Shown: positions 44,895-55,279, counted from the stretch's first letter. The stretch: DNA of 64,000 bases from Gammaproteobacteria bacterium (GCA_013178375.1 JABLXQ010000013.1:62001-126000), one strand, 5' to 3'. Notes: generated from the sequence alone by a model not told the origin. Translations and numbers: made by a program.

Positions 44895-47800
44895 ATGGAC
44901 AGGGCAGGATTCATGAAAATGAAATGGATAGGGTTGCTGTTGTTGCTGGTGGCTGGTGTCAGCCAGGGGGATGACCTGGATTTGTACCGGTCTGATTCGG
45001 TTGCGGTGCCGGCGCGGATCATGTTGCTGATCGACGTTTCTCGCTCCATGACGGAAAAGCTCGACAATGATCCCAGCTTCCGCTTGGACTCGGGATTTGT
45101 TGGTCCCTGCGACGTGCCTGCGCCCGACTCTGGCCACACGGATTATTCCCAGCGCAAGATCTGTATCGTCAAACGCACACTGACAAAATTTCTGGATGAA
45201 GGACAGTGGCCGGATTCGTTTCAAGTGGGTGTGTCGATTTACAACGAGCCTGGTGCCAGCATTATCGCGGAAATTCAACGGCTGGATGCAACGATAAATG
45301 CACCTGCACGTCTTGATAGCGATGGAAATGTTATTCGTCCGGCTCTGCGGATGACTTACCGGCAGTACTTGCGTGAAACAATTAACGAAATCGCAATCCT
45401 GAATTACACGCCGTTACTTGGAAGCTATCTGGAAGTTGCGGAGTATCTGACGGGTGGGCGGGTGTTGATGGAAAGCAATCAGAGCATCAGTACAGTATTT
45501 TCAGATGCCAACCCTACCCGGTTTAAGCGAGGTATGTCCATAACGGATTCTATGTGCACCAGTAACGATCATCTGGTAGTGCTGACAGACGGTTACTCTT
45601 GGGGGGATGATACGAGTTCCAGGGATGGTCTTCAGGGCGGATATACACTGGGGCAGCGTGTGCAGCAGTTCGTCAATGGCAATGTGACCGATGATTACCT
45701 GCCGAACTGTGGAAACAATATCAGTACTGGCGGTTCCACCACTGACACCAGAATCTTCCCGTGTCTCAACGCAGTGGCGGATTCCATGGTGGACCCGGTA
45801 GCAGGTGATCCTGAGAAGGTGACTGGCATCAGGACTCATGTTATTGCCTTCAATATTGCGCCTGCTGCTGCAAACGAGGTATCTAATCCTGAGCAGGATT
45901 GCGAATTGTTCGACGATGACGCCGTGACCACTGACCCGCTGTTGGCCTGGGCGCAGACTCATGGTCAAGGTGTCGGCGTATCGGCCAACAATGAACGTCG
46001 TCTGGAGTGTGCGCTCCAGTCCGTTACCGAGCCAGTAAAGGACAATGCCACCTTCACTGCCGCAGTCCCCGGTGTTGGCATCAACCAGGCCAATCGCTTC
46101 ACGCATATGGACGAGCTTTATTTCTCCGTCTTCAAACCCAGCGACAAGCCTTTCTGGTATGGCAACCTGAAAAAATACCGGCTGGGCATGGACGGTGATT
46201 CCCTTGCCGTTTTCGGCACGAGCTATTCAGGCGACACGGCCAATCGCAACGCGGATGACGATCAGGACGGGTTGTTTGATATGGATGTGTTCGATCTCTG
46301 GTTCGACCAATCCCTGTTCTCCACCACGACGTATCCCGGTATCGCCACCAGCGGTGGTGACAAGGTGTTTTTCGGTGGCTCTGCCTCACAGATCGACCCG
46401 GATCTGAATACCACTGATGAACGCAATCTGTATACGACGAATCATCAGGAGGAGACCGTCAATCTGAACGATTCCATCCGACGCAATGCCTTGCGAACCG
46501 AGGTGCTGGGTTCTGAGCCTGCCGTGGATGACGTGACCAACTATGATAATTTTCTGGCCTGGCTGCGTGGCCTTGATGCGGCAGGCGTAACAAACGAATG
46601 GCAGCGATTGACTGGGGTGCCTGATCCAGTTGAGCCCGACGGCGTATTCAAGACAGAGCGCACTCTTTACGGAGCCCCCATCCACTCGGCACCAGCACTG
46701 GTGAATTATACCAGCCGGTCGACTACAGGCTTGCCGCTGGAAATCAGTGATCAGACCAATCTGGTATTCGTCAGCACCAACGATGGTAAGCTGTATGCGG
46801 TTGATTCCGTGGATGGGAAGGAAAAACTCTCGTTCATGCCACGCGCATTCCTGCAGCGTCCGGCTGCTGATCAGTTGTCGACAGCCGAACGCATGTATCA
46901 GGCTGCACGCAGTGATGATCCGGGCAACTTCATCTATGGTCTCGATTCCTCCTGGACGGTCTGGCGTCAGGACATGAATGGAGATGGCAACATTACCACC
47001 ACTGGCACCAGCAATGATTTTGTTTATCTTTATGGTGGCATGCGTCGGGGAGGCCGCAATTACTATGGCCTGGACATGACGAAAGCGGCGGACGCAAATG
47101 CGTCCATGAGCCAGATGTTTGTGCTCGAGGGTGGTGAGACCGGCACCGAGTTTGAAAACATGGGGCAAACCTGGTCCGAGCCTGAGCTGGCGCTGATCAA
47201 ATTCAATGGTCGCAATGAAGTTGTCATGATCGTGGGTGGTGGATACGACCCGTTGTATGACGGTGGTCGTCCCGATGGTGTGACGCCGCAGGGTAATGCG
47301 CTCTATTTCGTGCGTGCACGGGCCGGAACTGGTCGGCCGGCTGGTGACGTGCTCTGGTGGACATCCTCGGCACTTACCGGCTCGGGCAATCATGTCACCG
47401 ATGCGGATTTGACGGATTCCATTCCTTCGCGCGTCAAGGTGCTCGACAAGGACGGTGATGGATTTGCAGATCATATTTATGTCGGCGATCTGGGTGGGCA
47501 ATTGCACCGGTTTGATATCCAGCAGAGCGTCAACACGGAAGGCGCTTCGGTGACCACTATCAGTCACGATCTGGTTGCCCAGCTGGGACGGCGCGGTGGC
47601 AGCGATGCCGTCGCCGCCGACCGTCGCTTCTTCCATCCACCCAGTGTGGCGATCATGCAGGATGGCACTGGCCGCTATGCAGGCGTTGCCATTGCGAGTG
47701 GATTGCAGACGAGTCCGAAAGATGAAGCGGTGGACGAGCGCTTTTATTTCATCAAGGATCGCGAGCCTTTCACGAGCGCGCCGCAAGGGGTGCTGACCCA

Positions 47801-48356
47801 CGTCAGCACAGGGGAAGGCAGCACCGATCTTGAGTTGGTGGATTTGCAGGTGGTGGACGATGATGGTTCTGCCCTGGCAGGGTCTCCGCCAGCAGCGTCT
47901 GACACGCAACTCAATGCTGCCCGGGGTTATTCCGCGCCGTTGTTGCTGCAGGCGGAAAAGTCCATGGGTTCTCCGTTGATCATCAAGGGGACGGTGGTCT
48001 ATACCACCTATAATCGCGAGCAGCAGAGTGGCGGGGTTGGTGATCCGGATAGCGGGTCGTCTTCAACGCAGTGCACGGGGTCTTTGGGTAGTGCTGCGCT
48101 CTACTCATTTTCGCCGGAACAGGGCTTCATCTCGCAGGACCTGACGCGCATGCCGCAAACGCTGGCGGGCAATATTGCGGTGCTGTTCCCGACCGACGGA
48201 AGCTCAGATTCCGGTGACGATTCATCGGATCTGCGCGATGTGCAGGGGTGGGGCGGTGGTCCTTCTGGTGCGATTGATCTGCCGGATCTGGACCTCGGCA
48301 ATATCCGCAAAACCCGCTGGGTTCAGTGCCCGCCTGGTTCTGCTGCCTGCAATTGA
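44895..48356 (+). CDS. pilY1: PilY1-type pilus tip adhesin (second copy)
   Basis: An 1,153-residue secreted protein of usual PilY1 length. Signal peptide about residues 1-25 (the ATG at 44913 is an alternative start), vWA domain with MIDAS DVSRSM near residue 47, and a C-terminal beta-propeller from about 621 (LVFVSTNDGKLYAVDS). Calcium-site-like loops are MNGDGNITTTG and DKDGDGFADHIYVGDLGG. It lacks the coiled-coil insertion of the first copy, so the two tips may differ in reach or ligand. Confidence 0.93.
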   Translation: MDRAGFMKMKWIGLLLLLVAGVSQGDDLDLYRSDSVAVPARIMLLIDVSRSMTEKLDNDPSFRLDSGFVGPCDVPAPDSGHTDYSQRKICIVKRTLTKFLDEGQWPDSFQVGVSIYNEPGASIIAEIQRLDATINAPARLDSDGNVIRPALRMTYRQYLRETINEIAILNYTPLLGSYLEVAEYLTGGRVLMESNQSISTVFSDANPTRFKRGMSITDSMCTSNDHLVVLTDGYSWGDDTSSRDGLQGGYTLGQRVQQFVNGNVTDDYLPNCGNNISTGGSTTDTRIFPCLNAVADSMVDPVAGDPEKVTGIRTHVIAFNIAPAAANEVSNPEQDCELFDDDAVTTDPLLAWAQTHGQGVGVSANNERRLECALQSVTEPVKDNATFTAAVPGVGINQANRFTHMDELYFSVFKPSDKPFWYGNLKKYRLGMDGDSLAVFGTSYSGDTANRNADDDQDGLFDMDVFDLWFDQSLFSTTTYPGIATSGGDKVFFGGSASQIDPDLNTTDERNLYTTNHQEETVNLNDSIRRNALRTEVLGSEPAVDDVTNYDNFLAWLRGLDAAGVTNEWQRLTGVPDPVEPDGVFKTERTLYGAPIHSAPALVNYTSRSTTGLPLEISDQTNLVFVSTNDGKLYAVDSVDGKEKLSFMPRAFLQRPAADQLSTAERMYQAARSDDPGNFIYGLDSSWTVWRQDMNGDGNITTTGTSNDFVYLYGGMRRGGRNYYGLDMTKAADANASMSQMFVLEGGETGTEFENMGQTWSEPELALIKFNGRNEVVMIVGGGYDPLYDGGRPDGVTPQGNALYFVRARAGTGRPAGDVLWWTSSALTGSGNHVTDADLTDSIPSRVKVLDKDGDGFADHIYVGDLGGQLHRFDIQQSVNTEGASVTTISHDLVAQLGRRGGSDAVAADRRFFHPPSVAIMQDGTGRYAGVAIASGLQTSPKDEAVDERFYFIKDREPFTSAPQGVLTHVSTGEGSTDLELVDLQVVDDDGSALAGSPPAASDTQLNAARGYSAPLLLQAEKSMGSPLIIKGTVVYTTYNREQQSGGVGDPDSGSSSTQCTGSLGSAALYSFSPEQGFISQDLTRMPQTLAGNIAVLFPTDGSSDSGDDSSDLRDVQGWGGGPSGAIDLPDLDLGNIRKTRWVQCPPGSAACN

Positions 48357-48382
48357 TTGCGGGGAAACAGGTACGGCAATAA

Positions 48383-48412
48383 ACAAGGGGCCTGTGTGGC
48401 CCCTTGTCATTT
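48383..48412. terminator. terminator between pilY1 and the opposing fimT-like gene
   Basis: ACAAGGGGCC and GGCCCCTTGT form a perfect 10-bp stem around TGTGT. It is followed by CATTT rather than a long T run, so its strength is uncertain. Confidence 0.7.
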
Positions 48413-48460
48413 CCGGGAGTTGTGTGGTGCGAGAGCCTCCGTTTCCGGATGGGTTTTCCG

Positions 48461-48985
48461 TCAACCCGCGCCATTGCATTCAGCGGAGCCGGCCACGTCA
48501 GAGGGTGTCACCTTTCCTGCCATGCTGATGGTGATGCGGTATGCATTCTTGCTGTCGCCATCACCAGCGCAAATGTACAGGCTGGCCATGTCGTTGGGCG
48601 TCCAGCCGCTGGGGTTGATGGTGACCATGTCGTTGGTTGAAAGATTATTTTTCTTCACAAACAGCGTTTCGTTGAACTGCATACGGTAAATCACTTCATT
48701 CTTGCTGTTCACCACCATGATGCCCCTGTCCCAGTTGTTGCCGGTGCAGGTGTTGCCAGAATTCCAGGGGCATACATTGACGGACGCCCGGTCCTGCACG
48801 GCAGTGAGGCGGGCGATGCGGAATGCTTCCACCACGGTTTCGGTTGCGCTGCGCACCCGCGTCCTGTCGATCAAATCGCCAAAGGCCGGAATGCCAAACG
48901 CCAGAATGATGGCCATGATGACCAGCACGATCATCGCTTCAATCAGTGTGAATCCCTGCGAACGTCGCAGCGTTATACTTTTCAT
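48461..48985 (-). CDS. fimT: minor pilin FimT/FimU-like (GspH family)
   Basis: A 174-residue prepilin read leftward: MKSITLRRSQGFTLIEAMIVLVIMAIILAFGIPAFG, then the GspH domain with CPWNSGNTCTGNNWDRGIMVV. Start at 48985 with AAAGG just before; the longer frame is not conserved. It completes the second minor-pilin set but faces it, so it must be transcribed separately. Confidence 0.91.
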   Translation of the reverse strand: MKSITLRRSQGFTLIEAMIVLVIMAIILAFGIPAFGDLIDRTRVRSATETVVEAFRIARLTAVQDRASVNVCPWNSGNTCTGNNWDRGIMVVNSKNEVIYRMQFNETLFVKKNNLSTNDMVTINPSGWTPNDMASLYICAGDGDSKNAYRITISMAGKVTPSDVAGSAECNGAG

Positions 48986-49115
48986 TACCTTTCCCCGTGT
49001 CCATTTCCCAGGACCCAACCGGTTGATTACCTCCACCGTGGCCTTCAGCCACCCCGCGGGGTAGGGTACCATGGCTCCCCCAAACCCTTAAACCGGCGAG
49101 TGGACAGGCGGCGAC

Positions 49116-50225
49116 ATGACAACAGCAGTGATCGTGGGCGGTGGTGTAATCGGTTTGCTGACGGCGCGCGAACTGCTCGCTGGTGGCATGCAGGTTACCT
49201 TGGTCGATAAGGCGGACACGGGTGCCGAGGCGTCCTGGGCGGGTGGTGGCATCGTGTCGCCGCTGTATCCATGGAATTATGTGCCGGCCATTTCTGCGCT
49301 GGCCTCGTGGGCGCAATCGGTTTACCCGGACCTGATTGAGAAGCTGTATCAGGAAACCGGGATCGATCCCCAATTGAATCCCTGTGGTTTGCTGATGCTC
49401 GATCCGCCGGAGGCTGAGCAGGCGTTGCGCTGGGCCCACCAGTTTGGCAAGAACATGCAGCGGGTGAATGCGGATTTTGTGGCGCAGCGGGAGCCAGCGG
49501 CTACTGCAGACTTTTCTGATGCCCTCTGGCTACCCTATGTCAGCAACGTACGCAATCCAAGGCTGCTGCAGGCGCTGAAGGCGACTCTGTTGCGGCATCC
49601 GTCCTTCACGCTGCTTGGCAACAGTCCTGTACTGACTATCGAAAAAACACAGCAGGGTAGCGCGGTGGTGGTGTGCGCTGAACATCGACTGGTTGACGAT
49701 CATGTGGTGGTTTGCGCCGGCGCCTGGAGCGCGCACTTGCTGCGTGAAGCCGGCTGTGATTTGCCGATTGTTCCCGTGCGCGGCCAGATGCTGTTGTTCG
49801 ATTCCCGCCCCGGCCTTATTCACAGCATTATCCTGAAAGACGGCAAGTACCTGATTCCGCGTCTGGATGGCCATATTCTGGTGGGCAGCACCACCGAGGA
49901 AGTGGGATTCGACAAGACCACGACGGACGAGGCGCGGGAATTGCTGCTGTCACATGCTTTCGACATGGTGCCGGTATTGCGCGATGTTCCGGTGGTGAAG
50001 CAGTGGGCTGGCCTGCGCCCGGGCTCGCCCGGTGGTCTGCCTTTCATTGGCCGGATTCCCGGTTGGAACAATTTGCATGTGAATGCGGGACACTACCGCA
50101 ACGGACTGGTGCTGGCGCCGGCGTCGGCGCGACTGATGGCGGACCTGTTGTTGCAGCGTACGCCGGTGGTTGATCCGGCGCCGTACGATCCGGCTGGTGT
50201 CCGTGCAGTGATGGAGATGGTGTAA
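49116..50225 (+). CDS. thiO: glycine oxidase ThiO
   Basis: A 369-residue FAD enzyme (DAO family) that supplies the glycine imine for thiazole synthesis in thiamine biosynthesis. AVIVGGGVIGLLTARELL binds FAD, GAEASWAGGGIVSPLYPW is the ThiO signature, and GLRPGSPGGLPFIGRIPG and HYRNGLVLAP are C-terminal hallmarks. Length is standard. It lies divergently next to fimT, as in Pseudomonas-type genomes. Confidence 0.95.
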   Translation: MTTAVIVGGGVIGLLTARELLAGGMQVTLVDKADTGAEASWAGGGIVSPLYPWNYVPAISALASWAQSVYPDLIEKLYQETGIDPQLNPCGLLMLDPPEAEQALRWAHQFGKNMQRVNADFVAQREPAATADFSDALWLPYVSNVRNPRLLQALKATLLRHPSFTLLGNSPVLTIEKTQQGSAVVVCAEHRLVDDHVVVCAGAWSAHLLREAGCDLPIVPVRGQMLLFDSRPGLIHSIILKDGKYLIPRLDGHILVGSTTEEVGFDKTTTDEARELLLSHAFDMVPVLRDVPVVKQWAGLRPGSPGGLPFIGRIPGWNNLHVNAGHYRNGLVLAPASARLMADLLLQRTPVVDPAPYDPAGVRAVMEMV

Positions 50226-50238
50226 CCGGACGACAGGC

Positions 50239-51615
50239 TCAGTCGTCTGTATCCAGTCCCAGTTTTTTCAGCCGGTAGCGCAGCGAGCGAAAACTCATGC
50301 CGAGTTTTTTCGCGGCGGCGGTGCGGTTCCAGCGGGTCTCTTCCAGTGCGCGCATGATCGCCTGCTTTTCGATATCGGTCAGATAATCTTCCAGCGAATC
50401 GCCGTGCTCGAAGTCCGGCAGGTTGCGGTCACCGATGGCCGGATTGACTCGTGCCACCGGTACGCCATCGGTGGGCAATTGCAGGTGCTCGGGTGCAATC
50501 ACATCGTCATCGCACAGGGTGACGGCGCGCTCCAGAATGTTTTCCAGTTCGCGCACGTTGCCGGGGAACTGGTAGTTTTCCAGTGCCTTCAACGCGTTCG
50601 GGCTCAGGCGCGGCAGATCCATCTGCCAGTCGTTGGCCAGCACCTGTAAAAAGTGCTGCGCCAGAAAGGCGATATCTTCCTTGCGCTCTCGCAGCGGCGG
50701 CACGCTCACCTGGATCACGTTGATGCGGTAAAACAGATCCTGGCGAAAATCCCCTTGCTCCACCAGTTTGGTCAGATCCTTGTGGGTGGCGGACAGAATG
50801 CGCACGTCGGTGGTGATTTCACGTTGTGAACCTACCGGGCGCACGGCTTTTTCCTGGATTGCGCGCAGCAGTTTCACCTGCATCTGCATCGGCAGGTCGG
50901 CCACTTCATCGAGAAACAGCGTGCCGCCCTGGGCGGCCTGGAACAGACCGGTCTTGTCTTCGTAAGCGCCGGTGAAACTGCCTTTCTTGTGGCCGAAGAA
51001 TTCGCTCTCCATCAGCTCACTGGGAATGGCGCCGCAGTTCACCGGCACAAAGGGGCCATCGGCGCGGGGGCCGAGGCGGTGGATTTCCCGTGCCACCAGC
51101 TCCTTGCCGCTGCCGGATTCGCCGCTGATGTAAACCGGCGCCTGGCTGCGGGCCAGTTTGGCGATTTGCGCGTGCAGCTTTTTCACGCAGGGCGACAGGC
51201 CCAGAATCGGTGTCTCTGGCGTTTCCGCAATGGCTTCCTTTTTCTGCGCTTTCAGTTTCAGCGCGGTGTTCACCAGATCCCGCAGGCGCTGCAGTTCCAC
51301 CGGCTTGGACACGAAATCAAAGGCACCCGCCTTGAGTGAGGTGATCGCCGTTTCCATGCTGCCGTAGGCGGTCAGTACTGCCACCGGTAGATGGGGATAG
51401 TTGGCCTGAATGTATTTCACCAGCTCGATGCCGTTGCCGTCCGGCAGGTTCATGTCGGTGATGCAGAGGTCGAACTTTTCCTGCTGCAGGCTGACATGGG
51501 CGGATTCCACATTGGCGGCGGTGAATACCTCGACGTCCATGCGGGACAGGGTCAGTTCCAGCAGTTCGCGAATATCGGGTTCATCGTCAACGATCAGGGC
51601 TTTGTAGGTGCTCAT
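50239..51615 (-). CDS. pilR: type IV pilus response regulator PilR
   Basis: A 458-residue NtrC-family activator. Receiver domain with Asp54 in ITDMNLPDG, AAA+ sigma-54 domain with GESGSGKE at 165-172 and GSFTGAY at 212-218 (usual form GAFTGA; the Ala-to-Ser change is found in other members), and a Fis-type HTH at the end (WNRTAAAKKLGMSFRSLRYRL). It activates pilA with sigma-54 after phosphorylation by PilS. Confidence 0.96.
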   Translation of the reverse strand: MSTYKALIVDDEPDIRELLELTLSRMDVEVFTAANVESAHVSLQQEKFDLCITDMNLPDGNGIELVKYIQANYPHLPVAVLTAYGSMETAITSLKAGAFDFVSKPVELQRLRDLVNTALKLKAQKKEAIAETPETPILGLSPCVKKLHAQIAKLARSQAPVYISGESGSGKELVAREIHRLGPRADGPFVPVNCGAIPSELMESEFFGHKKGSFTGAYEDKTGLFQAAQGGTLFLDEVADLPMQMQVKLLRAIQEKAVRPVGSQREITTDVRILSATHKDLTKLVEQGDFRQDLFYRINVIQVSVPPLRERKEDIAFLAQHFLQVLANDWQMDLPRLSPNALKALENYQFPGNVRELENILERAVTLCDDDVIAPEHLQLPTDGVPVARVNPAIGDRNLPDFEHGDSLEDYLTDIEKQAIMRALEETRWNRTAAAKKLGMSFRSLRYRLKKLGLDTDD

Positions 51616-51633
51616 GTCAGATGGTCGCTTTTA

Positions 51634-53274
51634 TCAAATGGTCACTATTCTGGCCGGATGGGAAAAGGTGATTCTGAAACAGCTGCCGCTGCGGGTAGGG
51701 ACGTAGTCCAGCCGCGCCTGGTTGGCCTCGCACAGTTCCCGCGCGATATACAGTCCCAGGCCGGTGCCGCTTTTTTCAGAGGTGTAAAAGGGTTCGAAGA
51801 TCTTGTCGCGCATTTCATCGGAAACGCCGGGGCCGCGGTCGATGATATCCAGTGTAGGCTGTTCTGTCTGAATACTGAAATCGGCGATGACACGCAGAAA
51901 GCGCCGGCCGGTATTTTTTTCGCTGTAGCGCAGGCCGTTCTGGAACAGGTTGGTGAGCACCTGGCCGATCTGGGATGGGTCGATGCGGAAGGTGAGATCC
52001 GGGCGGGTGATCTTGAATTCGATGTCCACGGCTTCATTCTGGGTGGACTTGAAATCGGCGATGAAATTCTCCAGCCATTCCTTCATGTTGAACAGCTCCG
52101 GCTCCACCTGTTTGCGCCGCGACAGCTGCAGCACATTTTCGATCACCTTGTTCATGCGCACGCAGTGTTGATGGATGATTTCCGCCAGTCGTGCGTCACC
52201 CTTGTTCAGGCTGGTGGATTCCTGCAGCAGTTGTGCGGCATGGCTGATGGCACCCAGCGGATTACGTATTTCGTGGGCAATGCTGGCGGTGAGGCCGCCG
52301 AGCGACGCCAGTTTCAGTTGCTGTGCCTGCTGCGCCATGCGGGTGTTGTCGTCGATGAAGATCAGCGCGGTGGGGCTGCCACCGGTTTCCAGAGAAGTGA
52401 AATTTGCCTGCACTTCCGGGCCTGACAGGCCGGCGCGGAACGGGCGCGAACGGGCAAACGGATTCAGGCGCCACTGACCCAGCTGCTGTGCCAGTTCCGG
52501 CGAGATGTTTTCCAGGTTGTCATGGTCCGACAGGGTGGGCATGCCGAACAGCTTCCAGCAGGCGTCGTTCACCAGCACGATCTGGTTTTTGCCATCCACC
52601 ACCAGAATGCCGGTGCGCATGCGCTGGATGATGTGGTGATTGAGTTCTTCCAGATTGGCCAGGTCCGCCGCCTGCTTGCCTGCCAGTTCCGCGCTTTCCC
52701 GCAGGCGCTTGGCAATCTGCTGTGCCAGGATTGAGGTGGCGAAGCAGGCGATGCCGATCATCGCGCTCTGCAACAGTTCCTGCTGCAGGAACGCGCCCTT
52801 TATCACCATGGTGTAGATTTCGCGGTACAGCACGCCCAACGTGGCAATCGCCGCGAAAAAATTCGCCAGCTTGCCTTCCACCAGGATGCTGCCAGCCGCA
52901 ACCGTCACCACCAGCAGGATCGTGAGATTGCTGTTGGACTGGCCATTGGCATATTCCAGCAGTGCGATGGCCAGGATGTCGGTGACGATGATGATGAACA
53001 CCTGGATGCTCAGGCGGCCGGTGCGCAGGCGTGCGGTGAGGAGCGACAATACCGTCAGTACGAGATAGGTGGCGGCGGTGGCGAAATAGAGTTGCTGGTC
53101 CTCGGACAGCCATTCCGACTGCTTGTTGTCACTGAAGAGCAGCGCCGCCAGCAGGCTCAGCGACAGCAGCAGCCGGTAGTACAGGTACACCTGCAGCAGT
53201 CGCCACTCGTTCTGGTGTGCATCCGGCGGAGCCGTGATGTGGTTGTTGCCGCCGGGAATGGTTGCCTCACTCAT
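51634..53274 (-). CDS. pilS: type IV pilus sensor kinase PilS
   Basis: A 546-residue membrane histidine kinase. About six N-terminal membrane segments (residues 35-195), a PAS domain (RMRTGILVVDGKNQIVLVN), the H box SIAHEIRNPLGAISHAAQLL, N box and G box (DRGPGVSDEMRDKIFEPFYTSEKSGTGLGL). Senses pilin in the membrane and controls PilR. Start at 53274 is favoured, overlapping the previous gene by 8 bp; the GTG at 53316 would extend it by 14 residues. Confidence 0.95.
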   Translation of the reverse strand: MSEATIPGGNNHITAPPDAHQNEWRLLQVYLYYRLLLSLSLLAALLFSDNKQSEWLSEDQQLYFATAATYLVLTVLSLLTARLRTGRLSIQVFIIIVTDILAIALLEYANGQSNSNLTILLVVTVAAGSILVEGKLANFFAAIATLGVLYREIYTMVIKGAFLQQELLQSAMIGIACFATSILAQQIAKRLRESAELAGKQAADLANLEELNHHIIQRMRTGILVVDGKNQIVLVNDACWKLFGMPTLSDHDNLENISPELAQQLGQWRLNPFARSRPFRAGLSGPEVQANFTSLETGGSPTALIFIDDNTRMAQQAQQLKLASLGGLTASIAHEIRNPLGAISHAAQLLQESTSLNKGDARLAEIIHQHCVRMNKVIENVLQLSRRKQVEPELFNMKEWLENFIADFKSTQNEAVDIEFKITRPDLTFRIDPSQIGQVLTNLFQNGLRYSEKNTGRRFLRVIADFSIQTEQPTLDIIDRGPGVSDEMRDKIFEPFYTSEKSGTGLGLYIARELCEANQARLDYVPTRSGSCFRITFSHPARIVTI

Positions 53275-53509
53275 GCGGGGCGTGTTGTTTCTGGTATTCA
53301 AGTTTGTGTGCTTCACTGCAGAAGTGCAGACCTTCCAGCTGCACCGATTCCGCCTCTGGCAGATGTATGCCGCAGTGCGCGCATTTTTTCATGATGGCCT
53401 GCCGTTTTCCGGCGCCGGGAATCTTGATGTCCTTCGCGGCGACATACTTGCGGTAGAGAAACCAGGCAGCTGCAATCAGCACTGCCACAACGATAATCCG
53501 GGTCAGCAT
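53267..53509 (-). CDS. PP0621 family protein
   Basis: An 80-residue protein with one N-terminal membrane segment (IIVVAVLIAAAWFLYRKY) and a zinc-finger-like end: KKCAHCGIHLPEAESVQLEGLHFCSEAHKLEY with Cys-x2-Cys and Cys/His. This matches the PP0621 family regularly found just before pilS in Pseudomonas and relatives. It probably shares its promoter with pilS-pilR. Function unknown. Confidence 0.9.
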   Translation of the reverse strand: MLTRIIVVAVLIAAAWFLYRKYVAAKDIKIPGAGKRQAIMKKCAHCGIHLPEAESVQLEGLHFCSEAHKLEYQKQHAPHE

Positions 53510-53629
53510 AGGTTCATTCCGTGGTGCGATTCGTGATGTCCGGGGCTTTGCCTGTTCCGGCGATTTGCCCCACAATACGCCCATTTTTCACAGTCTGGGC
53601 TGCATTGCTGTTAACAGGATCTAAACTGC

Positions 53630-55279
53630 ATGAAAAACAAGGATTTACAAGTCATTATAGCGCAACTGGATTTTCTGGTCGGCGATATCGACGGCAACAC
53701 CGATCAAATCCTGCAGGCGGCGCAGCGCGCCCGCTCCAAATTCCAGGCTGATCTCATTGTTTTTCCCGAGCTTACCCTGACCGGCTACCCGCCTGAAGAC
53801 CTGCTGCTGCGCCCCAGTATTCAGGTGCGGGTGGAAAAGGCCCTGCACAAGCTCCGCTCTGAATTACCCCGTGACCTGTATGTGCTGATCGGTTACCCCC
53901 GTCGTCTCGACGGCGGCGCGCTGTTCAATGCGGCCGGCCTGATCCACAACGGCGAACTGATTGCGGAATATCACAAGCAGGAATTGCCCAACTTCCAGGT
54001 GTTCGACGAGAAGCGTTATTTCAGCGCGGGCAGCAAGCCCTGCGTAGTGGACATGCTCGACACCCGCGTGGCGATCACCATTTGCGAAGATATCTGGCAC
54101 GCCGGGCCCGTCGCGCAGGCGAAAGAGGCTGGTGCCGAACTGATGCTGAATATCAACGCCTCGCCCTTCCACCTGCAGAAGGAAAAGGAGCGCGCAAGTC
54201 ACCTGCACAAGCGGGCAAGAGAGGGCGATATGCCGATCCTCTACACCAATCTGGTGGGTGGCCAGGATGAGCTGGTGTTTGACGGTGGCTCCGCCGTGGT
54301 GGATGCGCAGGGGGAAATGCAATTCCGTGCTCCCGCGTTTGAATCCGGTCTGTTTCCCGTTTCCTTCAGCCGTCAGCACGGCAGGCTGGTGCCGAAGCCG
54401 GCGACGGTCGCGCCCGATCAAACCGTCGTCGCCAGTGCCTACAATGCGCTGGTGCTGGGGGTGAAGGATTACGTCAACAAGAATGGCTTCAAGGGTGCGG
54501 TGCTGGGACTGTCCGGTGGTATTGATTCCGCGCTGACCCTGGCGGTGGCGGTGGATGCACTGGGTGCCGACCGGGTGGAAGCGGTGATGATGCCATTCCG
54601 CTACACCTCGCAGATGAGCCTGGAAGATGCAAAAGCCGAAGCGGACATTCTGGGCGTGAGTTACAAGATCCGTCCCATCGAAGCCATGTACACCGCATTC
54701 ATGGCTACGCTGGAACCGGATTTTGCCGGCACGCCCCGCGATACGACTGAAGAAAACCTGCAGGCCCGCTGTCGGGGCGTGTTGCTGATGGCGCTGTCCA
54801 ACAAGAAGCGCTTCATCGTGCTGACTACCGGCAACAAGAGCGAAATGGCGGTGGGATACGCCACCTTGTACGGCGACATGGCCGGCGGTTTCGATGTGCT
54901 GAAAGATGTGCCGAAAACCCTGGTGTTCCGTCTGTCGGAGTACCGCAATTCCCTGACGCCAGATAACCCGCCGATCCCGCAGCGGGTCATCGACCGTCCG
55001 CCGTCCGCCGAACTGGCGCCGGATCAAAAAGATGAAGACAGCCTGCCGCCCTATCCGGTACTGGATGCGATCCTGGAGCGTTACGTGGAACGGGATTTCA
55101 GCGCGGATGCGATTGTGGCAGATGGCTTCGAGCGGGAAACGGTGCAGCGGGTGATCCGCATGGTGGATCTGAACGAATACAAGCGGCGTCAGGCGGCGGT
55201 GGGTGTGCGGGTGACGTCAAGGGGATTTGGCCGGGACCGGCGCTATCCAATTACCTGCAAGTGGCCGGCGGGGGAGTAA
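53630..55279 (+). CDS. nadE: glutamine-dependent NAD+ synthase
   Basis: A 549-residue enzyme. The N-terminal nitrilase domain supplies ammonia from glutamine, with Glu in VFPELTLTGY, Lys in EYHKQELPN and Cys in ITICEDIW. The C-terminal synthetase domain shows GLSGGIDSALTLAVAVDALG (P-loop) and TTGNKSEMAVGYATLYGD. Length and two-domain form match the proteobacterial type. A T-rich leader precedes it, and it runs alone rightward. Confidence 0.97.
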   Translation: MKNKDLQVIIAQLDFLVGDIDGNTDQILQAAQRARSKFQADLIVFPELTLTGYPPEDLLLRPSIQVRVEKALHKLRSELPRDLYVLIGYPRRLDGGALFNAAGLIHNGELIAEYHKQELPNFQVFDEKRYFSAGSKPCVVDMLDTRVAITICEDIWHAGPVAQAKEAGAELMLNINASPFHLQKEKERASHLHKRAREGDMPILYTNLVGGQDELVFDGGSAVVDAQGEMQFRAPAFESGLFPVSFSRQHGRLVPKPATVAPDQTVVASAYNALVLGVKDYVNKNGFKGAVLGLSGGIDSALTLAVAVDALGADRVEAVMMPFRYTSQMSLEDAKAEADILGVSYKIRPIEAMYTAFMATLEPDFAGTPRDTTEENLQARCRGVLLMALSNKKRFIVLTTGNKSEMAVGYATLYGDMAGGFDVLKDVPKTLVFRLSEYRNSLTPDNPPIPQRVIDRPPSAELAPDQKDEDSLPPYPVLDAILERYVERDFSADAIVADGFERETVQRVIRMVDLNEYKRRQAAVGVRVTSRGFGRDRRYPITCKWPAGE

